From the NCBI RefSeq assembly GCF_004117935.1, contig NZ_SDOY01000118.1, positions 62,001 through 126,000 of the forward strand: a DNA stretch of 64,000 nt. The letters run 5' to 3'. Every line of letters starts with the position of its first letter. The stretch's first letter is position 1. Under the pieces are notes generated by a model. The model ran no database searches. It saw only the letters and a list, made by a program, of their open reading frames with translations, and was not told the DNA's origin. Positions 19,340 through 27,166 of the stretch are shown here, in pieces. Source of the stretch: Streptomyces roseicoloratus (GTDB lineage: Bacteria > Actinomycetota > Actinomycetes > Streptomycetales > Streptomycetaceae). Both the position numbers and the translations under genes were made by a program.

Positions 19340-20644
19340 ATGCGCACGCCCGCCGCCGTGGCCGCCGTCCTCGCCGTGACCGGTGCCGCCCTCACCTGGG
19401 CCCCCACGGCCTCCGCCGCCACGGAATGCGCGACGAACCCGCTGGGCACGGCCGGCCGCTACGCCGAGTTCGTGGAGCAGGACTCGACCCGCTACTCCGA
19501 CTCCGAGGGCGCCGTCGCGGTCGGCGGCGACGCGTACTTCGGCGACGCGAAGACCCACCACGGCTTCTCCATCGGCTCCCGGCTCACCGCCGCCGACCTC
19601 GCCGCCCTGCCCGGCGGACACAGCCTCGTCGTCGGCGGCACCCTCCACGCCAACCAGGTCGTCCTCGACAAGGGCACCGGCGTCGCCGCCAGGGTCGTCG
19701 ACCGCTCCACTCCGGGCGCCGGCTTCGGCGTCGACGGCGACAAGGTCAAGGAAGGCCCCTCGCCGATCGACTTCGGCAAGGAGTTCGGCTCCCTGCGCGC
19801 CCTCTCCACCGGCTGGGCCGCCACCCGGGCCAACGGCACCGTCTCGGCCTCCGGCGACGGCATCTTCCTCGCCGGTACGGACAAGCGGCTCAACGTCTTC
19901 GCCGTGAACGCCGCCGACCTGGAGAAGGCCCGCGCGATCACCCTGGACGTCCCGGTCGGCGCCTCGACCCTGGTGAACGTCCTCGGCAGCTCGTACGACA
20001 TGAACGCCTCGGCCACCTACGGCGTCTACTACAAGAACCTCGACGGCGGCGCCCCCGTCGTCGACGACTACCACGTCCCGTCCGACGCCTACCGCCAGAT
20101 CCGCGCCAAGCTGCTGTGGAACTTCCCCCAGGCCACCAGCGTCAAGAAGAACTACACCTCCTGGCCCGGCACCCTCCTCGCGCCCCACGCCACCGTCGCC
20201 ATGGGCGGCCCGAACGTCGGCCCCGGCCACGTCAACGGCTCCGTGATCGCCAGGAAGCTCGTCACCGTCCCCGGCGCCGAGACCCACCAGATGAACTTCA
20301 CCGGCTGCCTCCCCGGCGGGACCGAGCCCGGCCCGATCCCCACCCCGGACAAGCCGACGCCGACCGACACCCCCGTCCCGACGGCCCCCGCCACCCCTTC
20401 GGCGACGCCGACGCCCACCGGCAGCGGCTCCCCGGAACCGTCCTCTCCGGCCACTTCCGCCCCCACTCCCTCACAGTCCACATCGGCCGCGGCGCCCGTG
20501 CCCACGCCGTCGTCCACCCCGGAGGGTGATCTCGCGCGGACCGGCTCGTCCCTGGGACCTGCCGCGTTCGGCGTCGCCGCCGGCGTGCTCGTGCTGGGTG
20601 GCGGCCTGGTGGCCTTCGCGAAGCTCCGCAGGCGCGCCTCCTGA
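19340..20644 (+). CDS. Choice-of-anchor A surface protein with LAXTG sorting signal
   Basis: A 434-residue exported protein. The signal peptide (AAVAAVLAVTGAALTWAPTASA) is followed by a choice-of-anchor A beta-helix-like domain (about 30-325) beginning AGRYAEFVEQDSTRYSDSEG. A Pro/Thr/Ser-rich wall-spanning linker (about 328-395) leads to the sorting signal: LARTG at 398-402, a hydrophobic helix and RRRAS. LAXTG is the substrate motif of class E sortases, the main housekeeping sortases of Streptomyces. No class E sortase is in the window; the sortase at 55059 looks class F. Likely covalently wall-anchored; adhesive or structural role unknown. Confidence 0.88.
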   Translation: MRTPAAVAAVLAVTGAALTWAPTASAATECATNPLGTAGRYAEFVEQDSTRYSDSEGAVAVGGDAYFGDAKTHHGFSIGSRLTAADLAALPGGHSLVVGGTLHANQVVLDKGTGVAARVVDRSTPGAGFGVDGDKVKEGPSPIDFGKEFGSLRALSTGWAATRANGTVSASGDGIFLAGTDKRLNVFAVNAADLEKARAITLDVPVGASTLVNVLGSSYDMNASATYGVYYKNLDGGAPVVDDYHVPSDAYRQIRAKLLWNFPQATSVKKNYTSWPGTLLAPHATVAMGGPNVGPGHVNGSVIARKLVTVPGAETHQMNFTGCLPGGTEPGPIPTPDKPTPTDTPVPTAPATPSATPTPTGSGSPEPSSPATSAPTPSQSTSAAAPVPTPSSTPEGDLARTGSSLGPAAFGVAAGVLVLGGGLVAFAKLRRRAS

Positions 20645-20707
20645 GCCCCTCCGGAGCCCGGCGGGTCTCGGCCATCTCCGTGGCGTTCTGCTGACGAGGT
20701 GCTGACG

Positions 20708-20724
20708 CCACATCATCGATGTGG
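20708..20724. promoter_or_regulatory. Perfect 17-bp palindrome upstream of the TerB gene
   Basis: CCACATC-ATC-GATGTGG is a perfect 7-bp inverted repeat with a 3-base spacer, and TAACAT (20726-20731) beside it resembles a -10. A second small palindrome, CCGGCA-GTGT-TGCCGG, is at 20742-20757. Likely operator and promoter for the gene at 20777. Confidence 0.5.
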
Positions 20725-20776
20725 CTAACATCACGCCAACGCCGGCAGTGTTGCCGGGACGTGAAGGAGGTGCGGC

Positions 20777-21469
20777 GTGCGGTCAGCGCGGAAGTCACGG
20801 GACCGGAGCAGGGTTCTCTGCGGAATTCGCACCTCGTGGAACACCATCGGCGACGGCGAGTTCTTCTGCGAGGAGTGCGGCGGCGACCGCAACTACCGCC
20901 GCCGCACCGGCCGCCGCCGGTTCGCCGTCCTGGGCGTGCCGCTGCTGCCCCGGGGCCACACCGGACCGGTCGTGGAGTGCGCGGCCTGCCACACCCGGTT
21001 CGACACGGACGTCCTGGCCCACCCGACGACGAGCCGCTTCTCCGGGATGCTGCGCGACGCCGTGCACACCGTCGCCCTCGCCGTCCTCGCCGCCGGGGGC
21101 ACCTCCTCCCGTACCGCCGTCGACATCGCCGCGGGCGGGGTACGGGCGGCCGGCTTCGCCGACTGCACCGGGCTCCAGCTCATCGAGCTGGTGGAGGCGC
21201 TCGCCGCCGACACCGGCCGCTTCCTGCCGGACGCCACCAGCGGAGGAGCGGCCCTCGCCATCGAGCTCCACGAGGCGCTGGAACCGCTCTCGCCGCACCT
21301 CGCGCCGTCCGGCCGCGAATCGATCCTGCTCCAGGGCGCCCGCATCGCCCTCGCGGACGGGCCGTACACGCCGGCCGAGCGCGAGGTCCTCACCACGGTC
21401 GGCAACGCGCTGGCCCTCTGCGCCGACGACACGGCCCGGCTGCTGGCGACGGCCCGCAAGGTCGGCTGA
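20777..21469 (+). CDS. TerB-family protein with N-terminal zinc ribbon
   Basis: A 230-residue cytoplasmic protein. The N-terminal part (about 1-80) has FFCEECGGDRNY and ECAACHTRF, four Cys arranged as a zinc ribbon. The C-terminal part (about 85-228) is an all-helical TerB-like (tellurite-resistance/COG3793) domain. The GTG at 20777 follows AAGGAGG at optimal spacing. TerB domains are associated with stress and phage-defence contexts, but no other ter genes are nearby, so the role is unknown. Confidence 0.8.
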   Translation: MRSARKSRDRSRVLCGIRTSWNTIGDGEFFCEECGGDRNYRRRTGRRRFAVLGVPLLPRGHTGPVVECAACHTRFDTDVLAHPTTSRFSGMLRDAVHTVALAVLAAGGTSSRTAVDIAAGGVRAAGFADCTGLQLIELVEALAADTGRFLPDATSGGAALAIELHEALEPLSPHLAPSGRESILLQGARIALADGPYTPAEREVLTTVGNALALCADDTARLLATARKVG

Positions 21470-21479
21470 GACCGGCCGA

Positions 21480-21511
21480 GGGGCGCCGCGGGACCACGCC
21501 CCACGCGCCCC
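21480..21511. terminator. Possible terminator between convergent TerB and TPR genes
   Basis: GGGGCGC (21480-21486) pairs with GCGCCCC (21505-21511) across an 18-base loop. The stem is short and the region uniformly GC-rich, so this is a weak call. Confidence 0.35.
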
Positions 21512-21555
21512 GAGCAGCCCGCCCGTTCCTGCCCGCCCGCGCCCGCCCGTCGGCG

Positions 21556-23004
21556 TCACGCGTACGACGGCGCCGTCCCCCGGCGCGAGCCCTCCGGCAG
21601 CAGGGCGGTGGCGCGGCGGGCGTCCGGCGCGGCGCCGAGGCGGTCGAGGGAGGCGCGCGCGGCGCGCAGCTCCCGGCGGGCCGATTCCTCGTCGCCGGCC
21701 GCGCGGTCGGCCGCGGCGAGCAGCATCCGGACCCGCGCCGCCTCGTACGGCACGTGCAGCCGGAGCCAGAGCGACAGGGCGCGCCGCAGCGGCGCGTGCG
21801 CGAGCGTGACGGAGCCGCGGGCGGCCGAGGCCATCGCGGTGAGCAGCGGTGCGTCGGGCGGGGCGAGCCGTTCCAGTTCCGTGGCGGCCGCGGAGGCGGC
21901 GGCGCGGTCGCCGAGCGCGAGGTGCGTCTCGGTGAGGGCGCCCAGCAGCCGGGCCCGGCCGAGCAGGTCGTGCCCCGGGTCGGACTGGCAGTCGAGCGCG
22001 AGCCGCAGCCCCGCGAGCGCCGTGTCCGCGCGCCCCTGCGCGAGCCGCAGCAGCGCCAGCCCCGGCTGCGGTACGCGCCCCAGCTCGTGCGCCCGCCAGA
22101 ACGAGCGCACGGCCTCCTCCACGCGCCCCTGCCGCCGCTGGATCTCGCCGGCCGCGTACGAGGCCGCCGCCGCGGCGTCGAGCTCGTCGACGAGGACCTC
22201 CTGGTGGACCAGCCGCGCCGCGTCCTCGGCCCGCGCCCACTCCCCGAGCAGGTCGAGCACCTCGACCCGGTGGATCCGGCACGGCCCGCGGAAGGGATTG
22301 CCGGGAGCCGCGCACCACGCCATCGCCGCGTCCGTCCACCGCGCGGTGCGGTCCAGGTCGGCGGCGGCCATGCACCGGGTGAGGGCCAGGTCGTAGAGCC
22401 GGCCGGTGGCCAGGCCGCCCAGTTCGCCGGCCGTCACCGGGGCCATCGCCTCGTCGAGGAGGGCGAGGGCCTCCGCGCGGCGGCCCTGGGCGAGGAGTAC
22501 GGAGGCCTCGGCCTGGTGGCCGAGGGCGAGCAGGTCGGGTCTGCCGGAGCGGACGGCGAGGCGGGTCATGCGGCGGGCGGCGGCGAGGGCCGCGGCCGGG
22601 TCGTGGTGTTCGCCGGCCTCTTCGGCGTCGGTCCAGGCGAGGTAGCACTGCTCGGGGCAGTCGGGCCGGTCCTCCAGCTGGTGCCGGGCACGGTGCAGCC
22701 AGCCGGCGGCGGCCGCGGGCCGGCCGAGGCGGCGGTGTTCGTCGGCCAGCCACCAGGCGGTGAGCCCGGCGCCGCGCCGGTCGCCGGCGGCGACGTACGC
22801 GGCGTGCGCGCGCAGCCGGGCGGCGACGGACTCGTCGACGTGGCCGCACCACCAGGCGGAGTCGGCGAGCGCGTCGAGGTCGGCGGGCGTCAGGGCGCCG
22901 GCGGGGTGCCGGTCGGCCTCGTGCAGGAGCGCGTACGCACCGGCCCAGTCCTCGCGGGCCGCCGCGCTCCTGGCCCGCTCCAGCACGGCCACGGTCATAG
23001 CCAT
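21556..23004 (-). CDS. Tetratricopeptide-repeat-like protein
   Basis: A 482-residue protein composed almost entirely of Ala/Leu/Arg-rich helical repeats (for example AAAGWLHRARHQLEDRPDC and ALALLDEAMAP), i.e. TPR-type. It resembles the helical region of large LuxR-family regulators but ends EGSRRGTAPSYA without a LuxR HTH, and it has no NTPase motif. It may be a truncated regulator or a scaffold protein. GGAAGGAG precedes the ATG at 23004. Downstream of fprA on the same strand, separated by 243 bases of repeats. Confidence 0.75.
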   Translation of the reverse strand: MAMTVAVLERARSAAAREDWAGAYALLHEADRHPAGALTPADLDALADSAWWCGHVDESVAARLRAHAAYVAAGDRRGAGLTAWWLADEHRRLGRPAAAAGWLHRARHQLEDRPDCPEQCYLAWTDAEEAGEHHDPAAALAAARRMTRLAVRSGRPDLLALGHQAEASVLLAQGRRAEALALLDEAMAPVTAGELGGLATGRLYDLALTRCMAAADLDRTARWTDAAMAWCAAPGNPFRGPCRIHRVEVLDLLGEWARAEDAARLVHQEVLVDELDAAAAASYAAGEIQRRQGRVEEAVRSFWRAHELGRVPQPGLALLRLAQGRADTALAGLRLALDCQSDPGHDLLGRARLLGALTETHLALGDRAAASAAATELERLAPPDAPLLTAMASAARGSVTLAHAPLRRALSLWLRLHVPYEAARVRMLLAAADRAAGDEESARRELRAARASLDRLGAAPDARRATALLPEGSRRGTAPSYA

Positions 23005-23081
23005 ACGGCTCCTTCCCGGCCCTTTCAGAGTAGGACCGGGAAGGAGCCGTGGCCGCTCGGAGGCGGGAAGGGGGGGCGCGC

Positions 23082-23218
23082 CCGTACGGCGGGAGCGGTG
23101 TCAGGCTCCGCTCGCGCCGTACGACGGGAGCCGTGTCAGGCCGCGCGCGCCGTACGACACGGGAACGGTCAGGCTCCGCTCGCACCGTACGACGAGAGCC
23201 GTGTCAGGCTCCGCGCGG
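23082..23218. repeat. About 34-bp tandem repeat, four copies, between fprA and the TPR gene
   Basis: Four units beginning CCGTACG(A/G)C and containing GTCAGGC(T/C) start at 23082, 23117, 23150 and 23185 (periods 35, 33 and 35). They lie in the gap downstream of fprA. Each unit contains CGTACG, so arms could pair. Function unknown. Confidence 0.75.
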
Positions 23219-23247
23219 CTTCCCACGGTTCGGGTGTGTCAGGTGTG

Positions 23248-24621
23248 TCAGGCGAGCTCGACGCCGCTCGCGCGCAGCATGTCCTCGCGCTCGACGATCT
23301 TCACGCGCTCGCGGCCCTGCGGCTCGCCCAGCGCCTTCTCGGCGGCGTCGAGGGCGTACCAGCCCTCCCACGTCGTGTACGTGATGCCCTTGCCCTCCAG
23401 GAAGGACACGACCGCGTCCTCCTCCGGGGTCTCGGGCGTGAGCAGCCGGCCGTTGGCGAAGTCGTCCAGCAGGTTGGCCACGGTCTCGTTGGCGTCACCC
23501 TTGGTGTGACCGATGAGGCCGACGGGGCCGCGCCGGATCCAGCCGGTGACGTAGGTGGAGGCCATGTGCGCGCCGCCCTCCTCGATCACCCGGCCGCCCT
23601 CGTCCGGCACGGTGCCGCTGACGGTGTCCCACGGCAGCTTGGGCAGCTCGTCGGAGAGGTAGCCGACGGCGCGGTAGACGGCCTGGACGTCCCAGTCGGT
23701 GGTCCGGCCGGTGCCCTTGACGTTGCCGGTGCCGTCCAGCTCGGTGCGCTCGGTGCGCAGGCCGACGACCCTGCCGTCCTCGCCGAGGATCTCGACGGGC
23801 GACTCGAAGAAGTGCAGGAACAGCTTGTGCGGGCGGTCGCCGACGTCGCGGATCGCCCAGTTCTCCAGGGTCTTGGCGACCATGTCGGTCTGCTTGTTCT
23901 TGCGCCGCTCGGCGATCGAGCCCTCGTCGTAGTCGATGTCCTCGGGGTTGACGATGACCTCGATGTTGGGGGAGTGGTCCAGCTCGCGCAGCTCCATCGG
24001 GCTGAACTTGGCCTGCGCCGGGCCGCGGCGGCCGAAGACGTGGATCTCCACGGCCTTGTTGGCCTTGAGGCCCTCGTACACGTTCGGCGGGATCTCGGTC
24101 GGCAGCAGCTCGTCGGCGGTCTTGGCGAGGATGCGGGCGATGTCGAGGGCCACGTTGCCGACGCCGAGGACGGCGACCTTCTCGGCGGACAGCTCCCAGG
24201 TGCGCGGCACGTCCGGGTGGCCGTCGTACCAGGAGGCGAAGTCGGCGGCACCGAGCGAGCCTTCGAGCTCGACGCCGGGGATCTTCAGCTCGCGGTCGGC
24301 CATGGCGCCGGTGGAGAAGACCACCGCGTCGTAGAAGGCGCGGAGGTCGTCGAGGTGGACGTCGGTGCCGTAGTCCACGTTGCCGAAGAGGCGGACCTGC
24401 GGCTTGTCGAGGACCTGGTGCAGGGCGGTGATGATGCCCTTGATCCGCGGGTGGTCGGGCGCCACGCCGTAGCGGATGAGGCCGAAGGGGGCCGGCATCC
24501 GCTCGAAGAGGTCGATGGACACACCCGGTTCGGCGGCGGCCTCGGACTTCAGCAGCGCATCAGCGGCGTAGATCCCGGCGGGGCCGGCGCCGACGATCGC
24601 GACCCGGAGGGGGCGGGGCAT
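23248..24621 (-). CDS. fprA: Ferredoxin/adrenodoxin-like NADP reductase FprA
   Basis: A 457-residue FAD flavoprotein of the adrenodoxin-reductase-like FprA group, moving electrons between NADPH and ferredoxins (for example to P450s). The FAD site is VAIVGAGPAGIYAADALL near the N-terminus; the second Rossmann motif VLGVGNVALDIARIL binds NADP; GWIRRGPVGLIGHTKGDA is the conserved C-terminal FAD-contact region. The length is typical. A partial iron-box palindrome overlaps a -10-like CATTAT upstream, suggesting iron-responsive (DmdR1/IdeR) control. Confidence 0.94.
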   Translation of the reverse strand: MPRPLRVAIVGAGPAGIYAADALLKSEAAAEPGVSIDLFERMPAPFGLIRYGVAPDHPRIKGIITALHQVLDKPQVRLFGNVDYGTDVHLDDLRAFYDAVVFSTGAMADRELKIPGVELEGSLGAADFASWYDGHPDVPRTWELSAEKVAVLGVGNVALDIARILAKTADELLPTEIPPNVYEGLKANKAVEIHVFGRRGPAQAKFSPMELRELDHSPNIEVIVNPEDIDYDEGSIAERRKNKQTDMVAKTLENWAIRDVGDRPHKLFLHFFESPVEILGEDGRVVGLRTERTELDGTGNVKGTGRTTDWDVQAVYRAVGYLSDELPKLPWDTVSGTVPDEGGRVIEEGGAHMASTYVTGWIRRGPVGLIGHTKGDANETVANLLDDFANGRLLTPETPEEDAVVSFLEGKGITYTTWEGWYALDAAEKALGEPQGRERVKIVEREDMLRASGVELA

Positions 24622-24667
24622 GACTGGATTCCCTTCGCAAGCGACGTGGCGGCGAAGGCACCGCCAC

Positions 24668-24687
24668 TTAGGTCACCCTAAATAATG
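24668..24687 (-). promoter_or_regulatory. Partial IdeR/DmdR-type iron box at the fprA promoter
   Basis: TTAGG-TCAC-CCTAA (24668-24681) matches 12 of 14 bases of the right part of the 19-bp IdeR consensus on the fprA strand (TTAGGGTGACCTAA). It is next to CATTAT (24687-24682), a plausible -10 about 60 bases upstream of the fprA ATG. The outer TTAGG half is missing. Confidence 0.5.
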
Positions 24688-24736
24688 CTGGTCGCGAGAG
24701 AGTACCCGCCCCCGGTCTATGGCCTCATAAGGTGGA

Positions 24737-24783
24737 CTTATGGCCTCCATAAGTGATCGCGTGTGATCACGGTCGACGACCGT
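24737..24783. promoter_or_regulatory. Three chained palindromes between fprA and the DUF4097 gene
   Basis: CTTATGGCCTCCATAAG (24737-24753), GTGATC-N6-GATCAC (24753-24770) and ACGGTC-GAC-GACCGT (24769-24783) touch or overlap end to end. A degenerate copy of the first, CTATGGCCTCATAAG, lies just before at 24716-24731. The region is 90-165 bases upstream of the fprA start and just downstream of the DUF4097 stop, with no divergent gene. It could be an operator cluster or a multi-stem terminator. Confidence 0.45.
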
Positions 24784-24797
24784 ACAGGTCGGAGGCC

Positions 24798-25487
24798 TCA
24801 GAGGCTGCGGGCGGTGACGTCGCCGTACGCGGTGGTGGCGCGGAAGGTGAGAGGGGCGGCGGCGCCTTCGCCGTTGCGGAGTCCGTTGTCGACGCGGCCG
24901 CAGGAGGTGCCGGCGTCGAGGGTGGCGGAGACCCCGGGGGCGGTGCCGAGGGTGATGTCCCCCTTCCGGGTCGTCACGTCGACCGTGCCGCGCTCGGCCT
25001 CGGCGATGCGGATGTCGCCGCGCATCGTGCTGATCCGGGCCGGGCCGGTGAGCCGGCCGACGGTGACGTCGCCGTCCTGGAGGGTGACCCGCAGTCCGGC
25101 GGCCTCGTCGACCTTGACCGGGCCCTGGGCAGCGGTGACCGCTACGTCGCCGAGGCGCCCGACGCCACGGAACGCGGTGGCGGCACCCTCGACCTCGACG
25201 CGGGAACCGGCGGGCAGCTGCACGGTGAGCTCGACGGAGCCGGAGGGCCCGAAGAGCTGGTTCCCGCCGTCGGGGCCGGTGACGGTCAGGACGCCGTCGG
25301 CAAAGCCGATCCGGGTCCCCTCGGCGGCCTTGACGTCGCGGCTCCTGGCCGGGTTCGCGGGCAGCACCTCGACCGTGGCGTCGGCGCGGTCGGCGGCGAT
25401 GACCCGGATGTGGCCGGCGGGGATGCCGAGGACGGCGGAGAGGGTGGAGGAGGCGGTGAAGGCGGCCGGGGTGGCGAACTGCTGCAT
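24798..25487 (-). CDS. DUF4097-type beta-strand-repeat protein
   Basis: A 229-residue protein starting MQQFATPAAFTASSTLSAVLGIPAG, with repeated short strands of the form GDVAVTAAQG, GDVTVGRLTG, GDIRIAEAERG and GDITLGTAPG, the right-handed beta-helix-like pattern of DUF4097/adhesin-like proteins. It has no signal peptide, so it is probably cytoplasmic. Function unknown. The divergent neighbour is a DNA-binding protein, and the shared promoter region carries many GTTGC boxes, so the two genes are probably one regulatory unit. Confidence 0.82.
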   Translation of the reverse strand: MQQFATPAAFTASSTLSAVLGIPAGHIRVIAADRADATVEVLPANPARSRDVKAAEGTRIGFADGVLTVTGPDGGNQLFGPSGSVELTVQLPAGSRVEVEGAATAFRGVGRLGDVAVTAAQGPVKVDEAAGLRVTLQDGDVTVGRLTGPARISTMRGDIRIAEAERGTVDVTTRKGDITLGTAPGVSATLDAGTSCGRVDNGLRNGEGAAAPLTFRATTAYGDVTARSL

Positions 25488-25520
25488 GGTGGGTTCCTCG
25501 TTCCTTCGGTGTTCCTGGCT

Positions 25521-25675
25521 GTTGCGTCGGCGTTTCCGACACGGGAAAAGCTACGTTGCCTTCACTGATCCAGCAACGTGCATGTTGCGTGTAATCGAAG
25601 ATATTGCAGGTAGAGATGCTGAAATCGTTGCAACCGACTTCCGCATAATGCAACGTCAGGCCAAGCTGCGTTGCA
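25521..25675. promoter_or_regulatory. Array of GTTGC/GCAAC boxes in a divergent promoter
   Basis: The core GTTGC or its complement occurs at 25521, 25555, 25573, 25584, 25627, 25630, 25650 and 25670. ACGTTGC (25553-25559) and GCAACGT (25573-25579) are exact inverted copies, and GTTGCAAC at 25627-25634 is a perfect palindrome. The region is clearly more AT-rich than its surroundings. The boxes are a likely operator array for the regulator at 25740, shared with the DUF4097 gene. Confidence 0.6.
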
Positions 25676-25739
25676 ATGAAATGACAGCGAACGCTATGCT
25701 GAGGCCGCCGCACCCCGCACACCCCGAAGGAGGCCGGCG

Positions 25740-26540
25740 ATGCCCGGAGGCAGGCTCACCCAGCCCGAACGCCAGCAGATCGCCCTCGGACTGGCCGACG
25801 GACTCGCCTACGCCGAGATCGCCCGGCGCCTCGACCGTCCGACGTCCACCGTCACCCGCGAGGTCATGCGCAACGGCGGCCCCGCCGGCTACCGCGCCGA
25901 CCTCGCCCACCGCGCCGCCGAACGCCGAGCCCAGCGCCGCAAGCCGGCCCCGCCGCGCGGCACCGGAGCCGGGACCGGCCCCGGCTCCACCGCCGACGAG
26001 CGGGCCTACGGCCGGGACGCCGAGGCCGTGCGCGCGTACCAGGAGATGTTCACGACCGTCCTCATGCAGTCGGGCATGCCGAAGATGATGGCCAGGGTCA
26101 TGGCCGCCATCACCATCAGCGACGAGGGCAGCCTCACCGCGCCCGAGCTGGTGCAACGCCTCCAGGTGAGCCCGGCCTCGGTGTCCAAGGCCGTCGCGTT
26201 CCTCGAGAGCCAGGGCCTCGTCCGCCGCGACCGGGCGGAGGGCCGCCGCGAGCGCTACATCGTCGACGACGACGTCTGGTACGAGTCGGTCATGGCCAGC
26301 GCCCGCGCCACCGCCCACGTCACCGAGACCGCCCGCGAGGGCGTGGCGGTCCTCGGCCGCGACACCCCCGCCGGCATCCGCCTGGAGAACATCGCCCGCT
26401 TCGCCGACTTCGTCTCGGAGAGCATCACCCGCGCCGCCGAACAGGCCCGCGCCATCCTGACCGGCGGGCCGCGGAGTACGGACCCGAGGGACCCTACGGT
26501 CGCCGTGGACGGGGCCGGGACGGAGGGGCCGACCTCCTAG
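25740..26540 (+). CDS. Two-HTH regulator: IS30-like HTH fused to a MarR/GbsR-like domain
   Basis: A 266-residue DNA-binding protein. The N-terminus (about 4-45), LTQPERQQIALGLADGLAYA followed by EIARRLDRPTSTVTREV, is the HTH found in IS30-type transposases. A Pro/Gly/Arg-rich linker (about 65-90) leads to a C-terminal GbsR/MarR-like winged helix (about 100-180) with LTAPELVQRLQVSPASVSKA and GLVRRDRAEGRRERYIV as recognition helix and wing. There is no transposase catalytic domain. GGAGG precedes the ATG. Probably controls the divergent DUF4097 gene and itself. Confidence 0.85.
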   Translation: MPGGRLTQPERQQIALGLADGLAYAEIARRLDRPTSTVTREVMRNGGPAGYRADLAHRAAERRAQRRKPAPPRGTGAGTGPGSTADERAYGRDAEAVRAYQEMFTTVLMQSGMPKMMARVMAAITISDEGSLTAPELVQRLQVSPASVSKAVAFLESQGLVRRDRAEGRRERYIVDDDVWYESVMASARATAHVTETAREGVAVLGRDTPAGIRLENIARFADFVSESITRAAEQARAILTGGPRSTDPRDPTVAVDGAGTEGPTS

Positions 26541-26596
26541 GGCCCGTCCGGACGCGCCAGCGCGCGGGAACGGGCTGCCGCGCCGACCCGTGAGGG

Positions 26597-27166
26597 TCAG
26601 GAAGGCTGTTCGCCGGGCCGCGTCAGCTCCCAGACGCGGAACTCGCCCTCGGCGTCGCGCAGTCGGGACCGTTCGGTGAAGCCGAGTTTCGCCGGGACGG
26701 CGGCGCTCGCGTGGTTGTCCGGCAGGTGCAGGACCAGCAGGCGCTCGACGTCGGGCATGCGGAAGCCCTCGGTGACCAGGGCCTGCGCGGACCGGACGGC
26801 CAGGCCGCGGCCCGTGACGGCCGGGTGGAGCCAGTAGCCGATCTCGTACGCGCCCTCCGGCGTGTCCTCGCGCCGGTGCAGGCTGCAGGAGCCGACCATC
26901 GCCCCGTCGAGCACGATGACGTACGTGAAGTCCAGACCCGCCGCCCACCGCGCGGCCCGTTGCGACAGGTACTCGGTGGTCGCCTCCAGGCTGTGGTTCT
27001 CGACCCAGCCCATCCACGGCCGCAGGTGCTCCACCGACTCGTCGAACAGCCGGTGCAGCTCGGACAGGTCGGCGGGGTACTCGGGACGGCGGATGCCGAG
27101 GCGGTCGTCCAGCCGGATGACCGGGCGGGGGTACGTCACGTCCGCCGTGTACGCCGTGTCCGTCAC
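26597..27166 (-). CDS. GNAT family N-acetyltransferase
   Basis: A 189-residue acetyltransferase of the RimJ/RimL-like GNAT group. YEIGYWLHPAVTGRGLAVRS is the acetyl-CoA-binding motif A region, preceded by TYVIVLDGAMVGSCSLHR and followed by LHLPDNHASAAVPAKLGF. Substrate unknown. The GTG at 27166 is chosen because it overlaps the stop of the upstream DUF3592 gene (GTGA); longer frames enter that gene. It ends a GTGA-coupled gene series. Confidence 0.85.
   Translation of the reverse strand: MTDTAYTADVTYPRPVIRLDDRLGIRRPEYPADLSELHRLFDESVEHLRPWMGWVENHSLEATTEYLSQRAARWAAGLDFTYVIVLDGAMVGSCSLHRREDTPEGAYEIGYWLHPAVTGRGLAVRSAQALVTEGFRMPDVERLLVLHLPDNHASAAVPAKLGFTERSRLRDAEGEFRVWELTRPGEQPS

Noticed and set aside
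23082..23218. Possible CRISPR array
   Set aside because: Units are contiguous degenerate tandem copies without unique spacers, and no cas gene is present. The same applies to 57665-57776 and 30755-30840.
20719..24681. A 1320-codon plus-strand frame across TerB, TPR and fprA genes
   Set aside because: Crosses three confident genes in other frames and is largely repeat- and mirror-coded.
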